Shown: positions 25,212 to 34,863, numbered from the stretch's first letter. The stretch: 64,000 nucleotides of DNA from Caulobacter vibrioides (GCF_002858865.1 NZ_PJRR01000007.1:140622-204621), one strand, 5' to 3'. Numbers and translations: made by a program. The notes: generated by a model not told the origin, from the letters alone.

Positions 25212-26576
25212 GTGTCAGACCTGCTCGCGCACACACTGCAGACCGTGGGCGACATCCTTGGGCCGCACGGCCCGGCGACCAAGGCGGCCGAGCACAGCTA
25301 TACGCCGAACGATTACTCGATCCATTTCTTCCTGCAGCTGGCGGTGATCCTGCTGGCCTGCCGCGTGACGGGCTGGTTCGGGAAGAAGTTCCTGGCCCAG
25401 CCGCAGGTGGTGGGCGAGATGATCGCGGGCGTCGTCCTGGGCCCGTCGCTGCTTGGGCTGCTGTTCCCCGACTTCCAACTCTCGCTGTTCCCCAAGGAGA
25501 CGCGGAACATCCTCTATGTCGGCGCCCAGCTGGGCGTGGGTCTCTACATGTTCCTGGTCGGGGCCAGCTTTCAGGCGGGGCACTTCAAGACCAAGGCCAG
25601 GAGCGCGATGAGCGTCTCGTTCGCCGGCATCGCCGCCCCGTTCGCCATCGCCGTCATCATCACGCCGTTCCTGCTGAAGGTTCCTGGGCTCTTTGCGCCG
25701 ACCATCACGCCGGGGGCGGCGACGCTGTTCATGGGGGCCTGTATCGCCCTGACCGCCTTCCCGATGCTGGCGCGGATCATCAATGAGCGCGGTCTGCAGA
25801 AGACCTCGCTGGGCACCCTGTCGCTGACCGCAGGCGCCTTCGATGACGCGGTGTCCTGGTGCGTTCTGGCCGTCGTGCTGGCGATGTTCGGCGGCGGACC
25901 CGGCGTGGCGGTTCTGGCGATCGGCGGCGGCCTGCTGTGGGTGCTGTTCGTGCTGACCCTGGGTCCGAAGATCCTGGCGCCGCTGGGCCGCATGGTCGAG
26001 CGCGAGGGGGAGCTCAGCGCTCACGCCCTGGCCCTGGTTATCCTGGCTTTCTGCGTCTCGGCCTTCCTGATGGACGCGGTCGGGATTCACGCCATCTTCG
26101 GCGGCTTCATCATGGGTGTGGTCATGCCGCGCGGCCTGTTGACCCAGGAGCTGAAGAAGAAGGTCGAGCCGCTGGTCGTGGTGCTGCTGCTGCCGATGTT
26201 CTTCACCTATTCGGGCCTGAACACCCGGCTGGACATGGTCAACTCGCTGGATCTGCTGCTGATCGCGCTGGGGATCCTGGCCTGCTCCATCCTGGCCAAG
26301 TGGGGCGCCTGCTATGTGGCCGCCCGCGCCACCGGCGAGGATCACGCCACGGCCATGGGCATCGGCGCCCTGATGAACTCGCGCGGCCTGATGGAGCTGA
26401 TCATCATCAATATCGGCCTGCAGAAGGGCATTATCGGCCCGACCCTGTTCGCCATGCTGGTGCTGATGGCGATCGTCACCACGATGATGGCCAGCCCGCT
26501 GTTCGAGATCGTCTACGGCAAGAAGGCCCGCGAGCGCGGCGAACTGGACGCCGTTCCGGACGCTAAGCGGGCTTAG
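25212..26576 (+). CDS. Cation:proton antiporter (CPA2 / KefB-RosB type)
   Basis: Inner-membrane monovalent-cation/proton antiporter with about twelve to thirteen helices. Recognisable features are AQPQVVGEMIAGVVLGPSLLG, the GACIALTAFPMLARIINERG segment, the charged membrane pair in AGAFDDAVSWCVLAVV and the closing MGIGALMNSRGLMELIIINIG. No C-terminal TrkA-N domain is present, so it is a stand-alone transporter. I chose the GTG at 25212 (VSDLLAHTLQ; 454 residues), preceded by GGGGAG about ten bases away; a longer frame from GTG 25131 adds 27 unlikely residues. The transported cation (Na or K) cannot be told from sequence. Confidence 0.9.
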   Translation: MSDLLAHTLQTVGDILGPHGPATKAAEHSYTPNDYSIHFFLQLAVILLACRVTGWFGKKFLAQPQVVGEMIAGVVLGPSLLGLLFPDFQLSLFPKETRNILYVGAQLGVGLYMFLVGASFQAGHFKTKARSAMSVSFAGIAAPFAIAVIITPFLLKVPGLFAPTITPGAATLFMGACIALTAFPMLARIINERGLQKTSLGTLSLTAGAFDDAVSWCVLAVVLAMFGGGPGVAVLAIGGGLLWVLFVLTLGPKILAPLGRMVEREGELSAHALALVILAFCVSAFLMDAVGIHAIFGGFIMGVVMPRGLLTQELKKKVEPLVVVLLLPMFFTYSGLNTRLDMVNSLDLLLIALGILACSILAKWGACYVAARATGEDHATAMGIGALMNSRGLMELIIINIGLQKGIIGPTLFAMLVLMAIVTTMMASPLFEIVYGKKARERGELDAVPDAKRA

Positions 26577-26687
26577 AGGTCAGACGGGGGCTCGCTTCGG
26601 CGGGTCCCTGTCCGTCTCCCGGGTAAATTTCTGCGCCGCGCCTCCAAAGCGCTCCGCCAAGGCCTCTAACAGACAGGAGGCCGCCTC

Positions 26688-27410
26688 ATGCCCGTCAGCA
26701 TCACCCTGTCCGCATCGTCCGATCATCGGTGGGTCCTGTCCCATTACGCCCCCGGCGAAGTCTGCCGCGCCCATCGACACGCCGAGGCGCAGACCTCGCT
26801 CCTGCTGGCGGGAGACTATGTGGAAGAGAGCCTTGAAGGCGTCGTGCGGGTCGAGGGACCGCACCTGAGCCGCAAGCCGAGCCTGTTTGAACATCAAGAT
26901 CAGTTTGGTGATGTCGGGGCGCTGATCCTGTCGGTTCGGGGCGCAGACGCGATCGCGGGGCCGGCCCGCTATGGGCTGGCGGCCTGCGGGTCGCGCGAAG
27001 CCGGCCGCGCGGCGCTGGCGGTCGCGGCCACCGGGCGGGAAGCGCCGCTGGCTCGCCTGAGCGCAACATCGTTCGACAGGTCTGGCGATACGCCGGCGTC
27101 CTGGCTGCTTGAGGCGCGGACACGTCTGGTCGGCGCGCCTGCCGAGCCGATCGCATCCGTCTCGCGGGGGCTCGGGCGGCATCCTGTCGCTTTCGCCCGG
27201 GCCTTCCGCAGCGCCTATGGCCGCTCGCCCGCCCGCTATCGCCACGACTGGCGGGTGGCGGGCGCGATAGAGCGCATCGTGCGCTCGGCCGCCGCCTTGG
27301 CCGATATCGCCGCAGACACCGGCTTCGCTGACCAGGCCCACATGACGCGGGCCGTGCGGCGGGCCAGCGGCTGGAGCCCCGGCGCCTTGCGTCGGCTGTT
27401 CACACGCTGA
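26688..27410 (+). CDS. AraC-family transcriptional regulator
   Basis: A 240-residue regulator with an N-terminal cupin-like sensor part (HYAPGEVCRAHRHAEAQTSLLL) and a C-terminal double helix-turn-helix (PIASVSRGLGRHPVAFARAF, then LADIAADTGFADQAHMTRAVRR and GWSPGALRRLF). The start at 26688 has AGGAGG eight bases upstream. It precedes the serine hydrolase by 76 bp in the same direction, which might be its target, but no operator is evident. The effector is unknown. Confidence 0.9.
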   Translation: MPVSITLSASSDHRWVLSHYAPGEVCRAHRHAEAQTSLLLAGDYVEESLEGVVRVEGPHLSRKPSLFEHQDQFGDVGALILSVRGADAIAGPARYGLAACGSREAGRAALAVAATGREAPLARLSATSFDRSGDTPASWLLEARTRLVGAPAEPIASVSRGLGRHPVAFARAFRSAYGRSPARYRHDWRVAGAIERIVRSAAALADIAADTGFADQAHMTRAVRRASGWSPGALRRLFTR

Positions 27411-27486
27411 GCCGCGGTTTGTTGCGTTCAAGACCGCGCCGCTGTTTGCCGCTTAGCTGCGGTTCCCACTCCCCAGAGCGTATCGC

Positions 27487-29049
27487 ATGATCACACGCCG
27501 CCCGCTTATCGCCGCCCTGGCGTTCGCCCCCATGGCCGTTGCGCCCATTCAAGTCCTGGCCAGTTCGACGCTACGGCGCCGGACGAAGGCCCAGGCGATC
27601 GACGACTTTGCTCGCCGCGCCCTGGCCGAGCTTGCGACCGTGCCTGGTCTTTCGCTGGCCGTGGTGCAAGGGCGGGAGGTCGTCATGGCGGCCGGCTATG
27701 GCGTCGCCGATCTCGCGACCGGACGTCCCGCACACGCCGACACCGCGTTCTACATCGCGTCCTCGACCAAGGCCTTCACCGCCCTGGCGATCGCCGCCAT
27801 CGCCGCGCGCGGGACGTTCGCGCTCGACGCGCCGTTGAGCCGCTGGATCGGCGACAGTCCGTTCCCCGCCGATCTGGCCGCTTCGGTCAGTCTCTCGGAT
27901 CTTCTGTGTCACCGCTCGGGCCTGGAGAACCAGCCGATCGCGCATCGCGCCGCCTTCACGGGCGAGCACACCCCGGCCGCCATGAGCGCTCTGTTGCGAA
28001 GCACCATAAGGAGCAAGGACACGCCGCATGGCGTCTTTCGCTACACCAACACCGGCTACAATCTCGCCACGACGCTCATCGAGGACCGCTTTGGCCTGGA
28101 CTGGCGTGACATGGTCGACCGGGAGGTGCTCCGGCCGGCCGGCATGGCGCGCACCACCGCGCGGATCGACGCCGCTCGCCGGCGAAAGGGCGTCGCTCTT
28201 GGGCACACGCCCGCCGCTGACGGTCGCATCGCGCCCAGCCCGTTGCAGAAGACTGACGCCACCATGCAGTCGGCCGGCGGCCTGGTCTCGACCGCCCGCG
28301 AGATGGCGCGATGGTTGGAGATCCAGTTGAACGATGGCGTTCTGGAGGGGCGTCGCCTCTTTCCCGAAGGGCTTGTGGCCTCCACGCATCGACCGCTGGT
28401 CCCGCAGCAAGCCAAGTTCGGCCCCTATGTCCGCGACGGCTATGGACTGGGCTGGCAGACAGGCCGCTATGGCGAGCAGCCCTTGATCCATCATTTCGGC
28501 AACTTCGCCGGGGCTCGGGCCCATGTCTCCTTGATGCCCGCGCGCGGTGTCGGCGTCGCGGTGATGGCGAACGAGGACGCCTTGGCCGGGGAGGTGACGG
28601 ACCTGGTGGCCAACTACGTCTATGACTGCCTAGCCGGGCGGGTTGATCTGGAAACGGTCTACGAAAACGAACTGTCGGCGTTGAAGGACCGGGTCGCAAG
28701 ACGGCGCGCCAGCCTGACCGCCAGTCGCGCCGAACGCGCAGCGCGTCCGTGGTCGCTGAGCCGCGCCACCGCGGACTATCTCGGCGCCTATCACAACCCG
28801 CAGATGGGGCGGTTGGACATCGTCGAGGCGAACGCGCGCCTCATGGTCCGCGCCGGGGCGATGGCGTCGCCGGCGGAGGCGGGCGGTCAGCCCGAGACGC
28901 TTCGGGTGGAGCTTGTTCCCCTGACCGGGCAGGTCATCCGCTTTGTTGGCGATGGCGAGCTGATCCTCGATGGCCAGACCTATGTCAGGCGACCTGCCGT
29001 CCCGCCGCTCACGATGGAAATCCAGCGCCCGCGATCGATGACGCCGTGA
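27487..29049 (+). CDS. Exported serine hydrolase, class C beta-lactamase / esterase family
   Basis: A 520-residue penicillin-binding-protein-like serine hydrolase. The N-terminus MITRRPLIAALAFAPMAVAP is a signal peptide with a twin-arginine look. The SxxK motif is SSTK at residues 92-95 with catalytic Ser92; the YxN equivalent is YTNTGYN near residue 182; HHFGNFAGARAHV supplies the third motif region. The C-terminal 130 residues form an extra domain common in this family. Members include esterases, D-aminopeptidases and beta-lactamases; the actual substrate is not deducible. Confidence 0.9.
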   Translation: MITRRPLIAALAFAPMAVAPIQVLASSTLRRRTKAQAIDDFARRALAELATVPGLSLAVVQGREVVMAAGYGVADLATGRPAHADTAFYIASSTKAFTALAIAAIAARGTFALDAPLSRWIGDSPFPADLAASVSLSDLLCHRSGLENQPIAHRAAFTGEHTPAAMSALLRSTIRSKDTPHGVFRYTNTGYNLATTLIEDRFGLDWRDMVDREVLRPAGMARTTARIDAARRRKGVALGHTPAADGRIAPSPLQKTDATMQSAGGLVSTAREMARWLEIQLNDGVLEGRRLFPEGLVASTHRPLVPQQAKFGPYVRDGYGLGWQTGRYGEQPLIHHFGNFAGARAHVSLMPARGVGVAVMANEDALAGEVTDLVANYVYDCLAGRVDLETVYENELSALKDRVARRRASLTASRAERAARPWSLSRATADYLGAYHNPQMGRLDIVEANARLMVRAGAMASPAEAGGQPETLRVELVPLTGQVIRFVGDGELILDGQTYVRRPAVPPLTMEIQRPRSMTP

Positions 29050-29088
29050 TCGCTCAGCGCCGAGCCGCCAATGCACGTCGCCCGCCCG

Positions 29089-29502
29089 TTACGGGGTGAC
29101 GACCTCTCCGTCTTCCTTGCTGAACTGCTCGGGCTTGCGGTCCAGCAGGTCGAGCACTTGTTCGGACGGGCGGCACAGTTTTACGCCCAAGGGCGTGACG
29201 ACGATCGGGCGGTTCACCAGGATCGGATGCTCGACCATCGCGTCCAGCAGGCGCTCGTCCGACACCTCATCGGCCAGCAGGCCCAGGGTTTCCGCCGGGG
29301 CGCCCTTTTCCCGCATCAGGGCGCGCAGCGACCCGCCGGACTTGGCGGCGAGGTCCTGCAGCTGCTCGCGGGTCCAGCCGGTTTTCAGATATTCGACGAC
29401 CTGCGGCGCGTAGCCGGCGGCCTGGACCATGGCCACGGTGTTGCGCGAGGTGCCGCAGGCCGGGTTGTGGAAGATGGTGATCGGGAAGGCGATGTCGGTC
29501 AT
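29089..29502 (-). CDS. arsC: Arsenate reductase (glutaredoxin-coupled)
   Basis: Reduces arsenate to arsenite in the cytosol. The 137-residue ArsC/Spx-fold protein has the catalytic cysteine Cys16 in FHNPACGTSRNT, and the arginine-bearing segments PILVNRPIVV and RPSEQVLDLL. Its ATG overlaps the aqpS stop by four bases (ATGA), so it is the last gene of arsR-aqpS-arsC. Arsenite can then leave through the AqpS channel. Confidence 0.96.
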   Translation of the reverse strand: MTDIAFPITIFHNPACGTSRNTVAMVQAAGYAPQVVEYLKTGWTREQLQDLAAKSGGSLRALMREKGAPAETLGLLADEVSDERLLDAMVEHPILVNRPIVVTPLGVKLCRPSEQVLDLLDRKPEQFSKEDGEVVTP

Positions 29503-30173
29503 CGAGAGGTGTCCGTCTTGAGAAGCCAGCCAAACAGCGCCGCCGCAGAGAGGGCGCCGACAAGCTGGGCGAGAATGAAGGCCGGCGCGCTGGCCGGCGC
29601 GATGCCGGCGAAGCTGTCCGAGAGGCTGCGCGCCACCGTGACCGCCGGATTGGCGAACGAGGTCGAGGCGGTGAACCAGTAGGCGGCGGTGATGTAAAGT
29701 CCGACCGCCATCGGCGTGCTTTCGGGGCGGAAGCGGCTGACGCCCAGGATGGTCGCCAGCAGACCGAAGGTCGCCACGACCTCGGCGAAGGCCTGGTCGC
29801 CGCCGGACCGGAGCTTGGTCGAGACCTGCAGGATCGGCTCGCCGAACATGGCGTGCGCCGTCCAGACGCCGGCGATCCCGCCCAGGATCTGGGCCAACGG
29901 ATAGGCCAGGGCCAGGGTAAGGGGCAGCTCCCGGCGGAGCGCCGCCACCAGGGTGACGGCCGGATTGAAGTGCGCGCCGGAGATCGGACCGAACACCCAG
30001 ATCAACACGACCAGGGCCGCGCCGGTGGCCAGGGTGTTGCCCAGCAGGGCGATGGCGATGTTTCCGTCCGACAGGCGCTCGCCCATAATCCCCGAGCCGA
30101 CCACGACGGCCAGCAGGAGGGCCGTGCCCAGGGCTTCGGCGACGAGACGGCGGGGCGTATCGAACGGGCTCAC
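29499..30173 (-). CDS. aqpS: Aquaglyceroporin, arsenite channel AqpS type
   Basis: A 224-residue MIP-family channel with six hydrophobic segments and both pore motifs: GAHFNPAVTL and FANPAVTVARS. In Sinorhizobium an arsR-aqpS-arsC-arsH set uses this channel, with no ArsB pump, to let arsenite out down its gradient; the same four gene types occur here. The GTG start at 30173 overlaps the arsR stop (GTGA), so the genes are coupled. Frames that begin further upstream would lie inside arsR. Confidence 0.93.
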   Translation of the reverse strand: MSPFDTPRRLVAEALGTALLLAVVVGSGIMGERLSDGNIAIALLGNTLATGAALVVLIWVFGPISGAHFNPAVTLVAALRRELPLTLALAYPLAQILGGIAGVWTAHAMFGEPILQVSTKLRSGGDQAFAEVVATFGLLATILGVSRFRPESTPMAVGLYITAAYWFTASTSFANPAVTVARSLSDSFAGIAPASAPAFILAQLVGALSAAALFGWLLKTDTSR

Positions 30174-30523
30174 GCCTTGGCCGCCCCGCAGGCCATGCCG
30201 CCGCTGACGATGGCGCTGAGCGGCGCGCAGATCTGCGGCGCGCCCGCGCAGCAATCCTCCATCAGAAAGCCCAGCAGACCGGTCATGGCGTCGTAGTCGG
30301 CCGTGTAGATGATCGAGCGGCCGTCGCGGCGCGAGGCGATCAGCCCTGAGTGGGACAGCACATTGAGATTGGCCGACAGACTATTGGGCAGCACGTTCAG
30401 CGCCCGTGCGATCTCGCCTGCGGCGACGCCGGCGGGTCCGGCCTGCACCAGCAGGCGGAAGATGGCCAGGCGCCCTTCATGGCCCAGGGCGGACAGCATG
30501 TTGACAGCGGCTTTCGATTCCAT
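30170..30523 (-). CDS. arsR: Arsenic-responsive ArsR-family repressor
   Basis: A 117-residue winged helix-turn-helix repressor: [18 protein letters not shown], recognition helix region [19 protein letters not shown] and wing [11 protein letters not shown]. Cysteines at residues 91, 92 and 99 ([11 protein letters not shown]) near the C-terminus are likely the arsenite ligands, a layout unlike the E. coli ArsR sensor helix. It heads arsR-aqpS-arsC and is divergent from arsH over a region with two perfect palindromes that are the probable operators. Confidence 0.93.
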   Translation of the reverse strand: MESKAAVNMLSALGHEGRLAIFRLLVQAGPAGVAAGEIARALNVLPNSLSANLNVLSHSGLIASRRDGRSIIYTADYDAMTGLLGFLMEDCCAGAPQICAPLSAIVSGGMACGAAKA

Positions 30524-30549
30524 ATTTCCAATATGATCGAATTATTCGA
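30521..30549. promoter_or_regulatory. Probable ArsR operators, two adjacent palindromes
   Basis: CATATTTCCAATATG (30521-30535) is a perfect 6-3-6 palindrome and TCGAATTATTCGA (30537-30549) a perfect 6-1-6 palindrome. The left one contains the arsR start codon on the minus strand and an in-frame ATG for arsH on the plus strand. This AT-rich patch in GC-rich DNA is the only place for a shared divergent promoter. Repressor binding here would block both directions. Confidence 0.7.
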
Positions 30550-30556
30550 CAGTTCA

Positions 30557-31312
30557 ATGACCATGCTGGAGGCGCCGTTGTCCGAGTTCCCCGCCCTCGA
30601 TCCCAAGTTCCTGGCCAAGATCGACGAGGCGCGCCTGGAGGTCGACGCCCGCGCCGCCCATCCGCCGCGCATCCTGCTGCTGTATGGGTCGCTGCGGGAG
30701 CGGTCGTTCAGCCGCCTGCTGGTCGAGGAAGCCGCGCGTATTCTTCAGGCCTTGGGCTGCGAGACCCGCATCTTTGATCCGCGTGACCTGCCGCTGCCTG
30801 ACGCCACCGGCCCCGATCACCCCAAGGTGCAGGAGCTGCGCGCGCTGTGCCAATGGTCCGAAGGTCAGGTCTGGTGCAGCCCCGAGCGGCACGGCGCGAT
30901 CACCGGGATCATCAAGGCTCAGATCGACTGGATCCCGCTGGAGATCGGCAGCGTGCGCCCCACCCAGGGCAAGACCCTGGCGGTGATGCAGGTCAGCGGC
31001 GGGTCCCAATCGTTCAACGCCGTCAACACCCTGCGCCTCCTGGGCCGCTGGATGCGGATGATCACCATCCCCAACCAGTCGTCGGTGGCGATGGCCTTCC
31101 GCGAGTTCGACGACAACGATCGCATGCTGCCGTCCAGCTACTATGACCGCGTGGTCGACGTGATGGAGGAGCTGGTGAAGTTCACCCTGCTGACGCGCGA
31201 CCGCGCGGACTATCTGGTCGATCGCTACAGCGAGCGGAGGGCGCACGGGCGCATCCCCGAGCATGTCGCGCTGGCGGCCGAGGCCATGAAGCACGAGACC
31301 ACGCCCCGGTGA
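30557..31312 (+). CDS. arsH: ArsH, NADPH-dependent FMN reductase / organoarsenical oxidase
   Basis: A flavodoxin-fold protein of the ArsH family, which oxidises trivalent organoarsenicals and gives broader arsenic resistance. Motifs: the FMN-phosphate loop [15 protein letters not shown], the [15 protein letters not shown] loop and the conserved [21 protein letters not shown] chose ATG 30557 because the earlier in-frame ATG at 30533 lies inside the palindromic operator and only nine bases from the arsR start; that earlier start would add eight residues. It is transcribed divergently from arsR. Confidence 0.92.
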   Translation: MTMLEAPLSEFPALDPKFLAKIDEARLEVDARAAHPPRILLLYGSLRERSFSRLLVEEAARILQALGCETRIFDPRDLPLPDATGPDHPKVQELRALCQWSEGQVWCSPERHGAITGIIKAQIDWIPLEIGSVRPTQGKTLAVMQVSGGSQSFNAVNTLRLLGRWMRMITIPNQSSVAMAFREFDDNDRMLPSSYYDRVVDVMEELVKFTLLTRDRADYLVDRYSERRAHGRIPEHVALAAEAMKHETTPR

Positions 31313-31332
31313 CGAACGCTGATCGCGATGAG

Positions 31333-31362
31333 AAAAGGGCCTGGGCGTCGCCGCCCAGGCCC
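31333..31362 (-). terminator. Terminator of the sugar dehydrogenase gene, possibly bidirectional
   Basis: GGGCCTGGGCG and CGCCCAGGCCC form a perfect 11-bp stem with a TCGC loop; on the minus strand a TTTT run follows. It lies 12 bp after the minus-strand stop at 31374 and 25 bp after arsH, so it can separate the two convergent genes. Confidence 0.8.
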
Positions 31363-31373
31363 CGTTTGAGCGA

Positions 31374-32600
31374 TCAGCCCTTCGGCGTGATCTTGATCAG
31401 CTTGCCGTCGCCCTCGTCGGTCAGCACATAGATCGCGCCGTCGGGGCCGACCGCCACGTCGCGGACGCGGCCGCCGATGTCGGTGAACAGGCGCTCTTCG
31501 CCGACCACCTTGTCGTCCTTCAGAACCAGGCGCGCGACATGCTGCTCGCGCATCGAGCCGATCAGCAGGCTGCCCTTCAGGGCCGGGAACAGGGCGCCGT
31601 CATAGAGCGCCATGCCGGACGGGGCGATGACGGGATCCCAGTAGTAGACGGGCTGCTCCAGCCCCTCCTTTTGGGTGGCGCCGTCGCTGATCGCCTTGCC
31701 CGAATACTCCTCGCCATAGGTGATCAGCGGCCAGCCATAGTTCTTGCCGGGCTCGGGGCGGTTCAGCTCGTCGCCGCCGCGCGCGCCATGCTCGACCGTC
31801 CACAGACGGCCCTGGGCGTCCAACGTCGCCGACTGGATGTTGCGGTGGCCCAGCGACCAGATGTCGGGCTTGGCGCCGGCGGTGTTCACGAACGGGTTGT
31901 CGCTAGGGATCGAGCCGTCGGCGTTGATCCGGACCACCTTGCCCAGCGTGCCGTCCAGGTTCTGGGATTGGACCCGGCCCGCAGGGTAGGCGCGTTCGCC
32001 CGTGGTGATGAAGAGTTTGCCGGCGCGGTCGAAGACTACACGTCCGCCAAAGTGCAGGGGGCTGGCCATCTTGGGCGTCTGGCGCCAGATCACCTGGACA
32101 TTCTCGACCTTGGGCGCGGCGCCCAGGGTCAGCTTGCCGCGCGCGACGGCCGTGCCGTTCACGCTGTCGACCTCTTCGGCGTAGGCCCAGTAGACGAGGC
32201 CGTTCTTGGCGTAGTCGGGATCGAGCGTGACGCCCAGCAAGCCGCCTTGGCCCTCGGCGTAGATGGCCGGCAGGCCGGTGACGGCGGGCGAGAGCTTGCC
32301 GTCCTTACCGACAACGCGGAGGCGTCCGGCGCGCTCGGTCACCAGGATTTCGCCTGAAGGCAGGAACGCCATGCCCCAGGGATGTTCAAGACCGCTGGCC
32401 AGGGTCTGGTACTGGCCGCTGACGCCTGAGACCAGGCCCGGCGCGCGGGTCTGGCCGGCGAAGGCGGGCTTCTGATCGGGCGAGTTGGGCGCGCGACTCT
32501 CGACGGGCGCGCCGGCCTGGCCGGGCTGAGCGGGGGCGGGACCACAGGCGGCCAAGGCGGCGGCGAGGGCGGCGGAGGCGGTGAGCAAGGTGGAGCGCAT
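31374..32600 (-). CDS. PQQ-dependent sugar dehydrogenase (glucose/sorbosone type), lipoprotein
   Basis: A 408-residue beta-propeller of the soluble aldose sugar dehydrogenase family (YliI-like), which oxidises sugars with PQQ. The N-terminus [20 protein letters not shown] has a lipobox (LAAC), so it is likely anchored to the outer membrane facing the periplasm. Motifs include [67 protein letters not shown] and the end-propeller [18 protein letters not shown] synthesis genes are not in the window. It follows its neighbour exuT region without an operon link. Confidence 0.9.
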   Translation of the reverse strand: MRSTLLTASAALAAALAACGPAPAQPGQAGAPVESRAPNSPDQKPAFAGQTRAPGLVSGVSGQYQTLASGLEHPWGMAFLPSGEILVTERAGRLRVVGKDGKLSPAVTGLPAIYAEGQGGLLGVTLDPDYAKNGLVYWAYAEEVDSVNGTAVARGKLTLGAAPKVENVQVIWRQTPKMASPLHFGGRVVFDRAGKLFITTGERAYPAGRVQSQNLDGTLGKVVRINADGSIPSDNPFVNTAGAKPDIWSLGHRNIQSATLDAQGRLWTVEHGARGGDELNRPEPGKNYGWPLITYGEEYSGKAISDGATQKEGLEQPVYYWDPVIAPSGMALYDGALFPALKGSLLIGSMREQHVARLVLKDDKVVGEERLFTDIGGRVRDVAVGPDGAIYVLTDEGDGKLIKITPKG

Positions 32601-32665
32601 GACTCCTACTTAGAGCGCTTTTCGCGCCGCGCCACCCCGGATGTCCCCAAGCTCGGGGTCGATGC

Positions 32666-32694
32666 GAAAAGGGCCGGGGATCGCTCCCCGGCCC
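32666..32694 (-). terminator. Rho-independent terminator of the hydratase-exuT transcript
   Basis: GGGCCGGGGA and TCCCCGGCCC make a perfect 10-bp stem with a TCGC loop, followed on the minus strand by TTTT. It lies 28 bp after the exuT stop. Confidence 0.8.
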
Positions 32695-32721
32695 AGATCG
32701 TCTTTGCATGAAGCGCGGCGG

Positions 32722-33996
32722 TTAGATCTTCACCGGCTCCATCTTGGGCGTCAGCAGGTGGACGACCAGAAGGGCGAGCAGATAGGCGCTGCCGGCCACG
32801 ATGAAGATCGGCGTGTAGGTGCCGATGCTTTCCAGCACGCCGCCGATGTACTTCGAGAACACCATGCCGCCGACGGCGCCCAGCATGCCGCCGATACCGA
32901 CGACCGAGCCGACGGCGCCGCGCGGGAACACGTCCGAGGGCAGGGTGTAGAGGTTGGCCGAGAAGCCCTGGTGAGCGGCGGTGGCGACACCGATGATCAG
33001 CACGGCGACCCAGAGCGAGTCCGCGAACGAGGCGAACATGACGGGCACGGCCAGCAGGGCGCAGATCAGCATGGTGATCTTGCGGGCCTTGTTGATGCTC
33101 CACCCCATCTTCATGAAGTTCGAGGACAGCCAGCCACCGCCGACGCTGCCGACGTCCGACAGCAGATAGATGGCGACGATCGGCGGGCCGAAGGTCTTGA
33201 GGTCCAGGCCATAGCGCTTGCCCAGGAAGTCCGGCAGCCAGAACAGGAACATCCACCAGATCGGGTCGATCAGGAACTTGCCGATGGCGTAGGCCCAGGT
33301 CTCGCGCTTGGTCAGAAGCTTGGTCCAGGCGATCTTTTCGACCGGGTCGGCCGGATCCTGCTCGATGTGCGCAAGCTCGGCGGCCGACAGGTTCTTGGTT
33401 TCACGCGGCGTGCGATAGACCAGCAGCCAGATCGGCAGCCAGATCAGGCCCGCGACGCCCGTGACGATGAACGCCATCTGCCAGCCCCAGGCCAGCACGA
33501 TGGCGGGCACCACCAGCGGGGTGACGATCGCGCCGATATTGGTGCCGGCGTTGAAGATGCCGGTGGCGAAGGCTCGTTCCTTCTTGGGGAACCACTCGGT
33601 CACGGCCTTGATGCCGCCCGGGAAGCCACCGGCCTCGCCGACGCCCAGCGCCATGCGGGCGAAGATGAAGCCGGTCAGACCGCGCGCGCCGGCGTGGGCG
33701 ATGTGGGCGACTTGCCAGATCAGGAAGGCGATGCCGAAGCCCCAGCGGGCCCCGATCTTGTCCATGATCTTACCCCAGACGAGGTAGGCCACGGCGTAGG
33801 AGAGCTGGAAGTAGAAGACGAGGTTGGCGTAGTCGCTCTCGCTCCAGCCGAACTCCTTGGACAGGTCGGTCTTCAGGAAGCCGATCGTCTGGCGATCGAC
33901 GTAGTTGATGACCATCGCCAAAAACAGCAGCGTAACGATAATCCAGCGATACCGTCCGATCTTTTCGGACGGTTCGGGTGCTTTTGGCACGTCCAT
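32722..33996 (-). CDS. exuT: Hexuronate transporter, MFS anion:cation symporter family
   Basis: A 424-residue inner-membrane symporter with twelve predicted helices, of the ACS family (ExuT/GudP/DgoT). Features: INYVDRQTIGFL in helix 1, WGKIMDKIGARWGF loop, GVGEAGGFPGGIKAVTEWFPKKERAFATG, and the C-half GGGWLSSNFMKMGWS. It likely imports glucuronate/galacturonate. It follows the hydratase gene by 48 bp in the same direction, and the operator in front of that gene places the pair in the UxuR regulon, supporting the substrate. Confidence 0.87.
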   Translation of the reverse strand: MDVPKAPEPSEKIGRYRWIIVTLLFLAMVINYVDRQTIGFLKTDLSKEFGWSESDYANLVFYFQLSYAVAYLVWGKIMDKIGARWGFGIAFLIWQVAHIAHAGARGLTGFIFARMALGVGEAGGFPGGIKAVTEWFPKKERAFATGIFNAGTNIGAIVTPLVVPAIVLAWGWQMAFIVTGVAGLIWLPIWLLVYRTPRETKNLSAAELAHIEQDPADPVEKIAWTKLLTKRETWAYAIGKFLIDPIWWMFLFWLPDFLGKRYGLDLKTFGPPIVAIYLLSDVGSVGGGWLSSNFMKMGWSINKARKITMLICALLAVPVMFASFADSLWVAVLIIGVATAAHQGFSANLYTLPSDVFPRGAVGSVVGIGGMLGAVGGMVFSKYIGGVLESIGTYTPIFIVAGSAYLLALLVVHLLTPKMEPVKI

Positions 33997-34044
33997 CGAC
34001 TTGGCTTCCTTCCCCAGAGGTGACTTGTCGTTCTGTCGTTAGCG

Positions 34045-34863
34045 TCAGGCCGGGACGGCCACGCAGTCCACAGTTCCGAACGGGCCGAAACTGATGTGGG
34101 CCACGTCGCCGGCGACCACGTCATGAATGCCGGTGGTGGCGCCGGTGGTGACGATCTGGCCCTTCTTCAGCGGCTTGCCGCGCGCGGCGACAGCGCCGAG
34201 CAGAAAGGCGAGGGCGGCGATCGGCGATCCCGGAATGGCCGCAGCCGTCGCCGTACCCACCGACTTGCCGTTGATGAAGGTCTCGACCGGCATATCCTCC
34301 CAGGCGAGGTCGCGCCAGTTGGAAATGGCCTGACCAATGATCTGACCATCATTATTGCCGAAGTCCGACGCCACGACCGTGGGGCCCAGGGCGTTGATGG
34401 TCTTCAGAGGGCTGCCGGCGATCTCGACGCCCACCAGGAGTTCGCCCACATAGTCGGCGGCTTCCTCGACGGTCCAGTCGGTCTTGTTCGCGGGGGCGTC
34501 CTTGCCCAGGCGGATGATGAACTCGGCCTCGACGGCGCAGAAGCCGCCCTCGATGGCGCGGAAGGTGTTGGGCGCATCGGCCGACGCCTGCTGCACCTTG
34601 GACTTGAAGATGCAGCCCGCCAGGCGCTCGGCGCCCAGGCGTTCACGATGCTGCGGCGGCACCAGGCCGACCTTCCAGCCGACCAGTTCGTCGGGCCAAA
34701 GGTCGATGGCGATGTCTTGCACCGCATAGCCGTCCGCCATGCTCGAAGGAATCACGCCGCCTGGATAGCCGGGGACGCTGACCCCCTGCTGGCGAGCCTG
34801 GACGAATTGGGGAGCGATGGCCGTAGGGGTGAAAATCTCACTGTCGGCCTTAGAAACGGTCAC
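34045..34863 (-). CDS. 2-keto-4-pentenoate hydratase / oxalocrotonate decarboxylase-like protein
   Basis: A 272-residue member of the fumarylacetoacetase/MhpD superfamily: GWKVGLVPPQHRERLG near the N-terminus, GGFCAVEAEFIIRLG with the metal-binding acid pair, EIAGSPLKTI, ASDFGNNDGQIIG, and the C-terminal IVTTGATTGIHDVVAGD. In the family these enzymes hydrate or decarboxylate 2-keto acids. It is upstream of exuT and directly behind a UxuR-type operator, so it should act in uronate use, where no standard step needs it. Possible roles are handling a 2-keto-deoxy acid side product or an alternative route; this is inference. Confidence 0.8.
   Translation of the reverse strand: MTVSKADSEIFTPTAIAPQFVQARQQGVSVPGYPGGVIPSSMADGYAVQDIAIDLWPDELVGWKVGLVPPQHRERLGAERLAGCIFKSKVQQASADAPNTFRAIEGGFCAVEAEFIIRLGKDAPANKTDWTVEEAADYVGELLVGVEIAGSPLKTINALGPTVVASDFGNNDGQIIGQAISNWRDLAWEDMPVETFINGKSVGTATAAAIPGSPIAALAFLLGAVAARGKPLKKGQIVTTGATTGIHDVVAGDVAHISFGPFGTVDCVAVPA

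Noticed and set aside
29502..31312. Horizontal transfer of the ars genes
   Set aside because: Base composition and codon use look like the neighbours, apart from the AT-rich operator, and no mobile element flanks the module.
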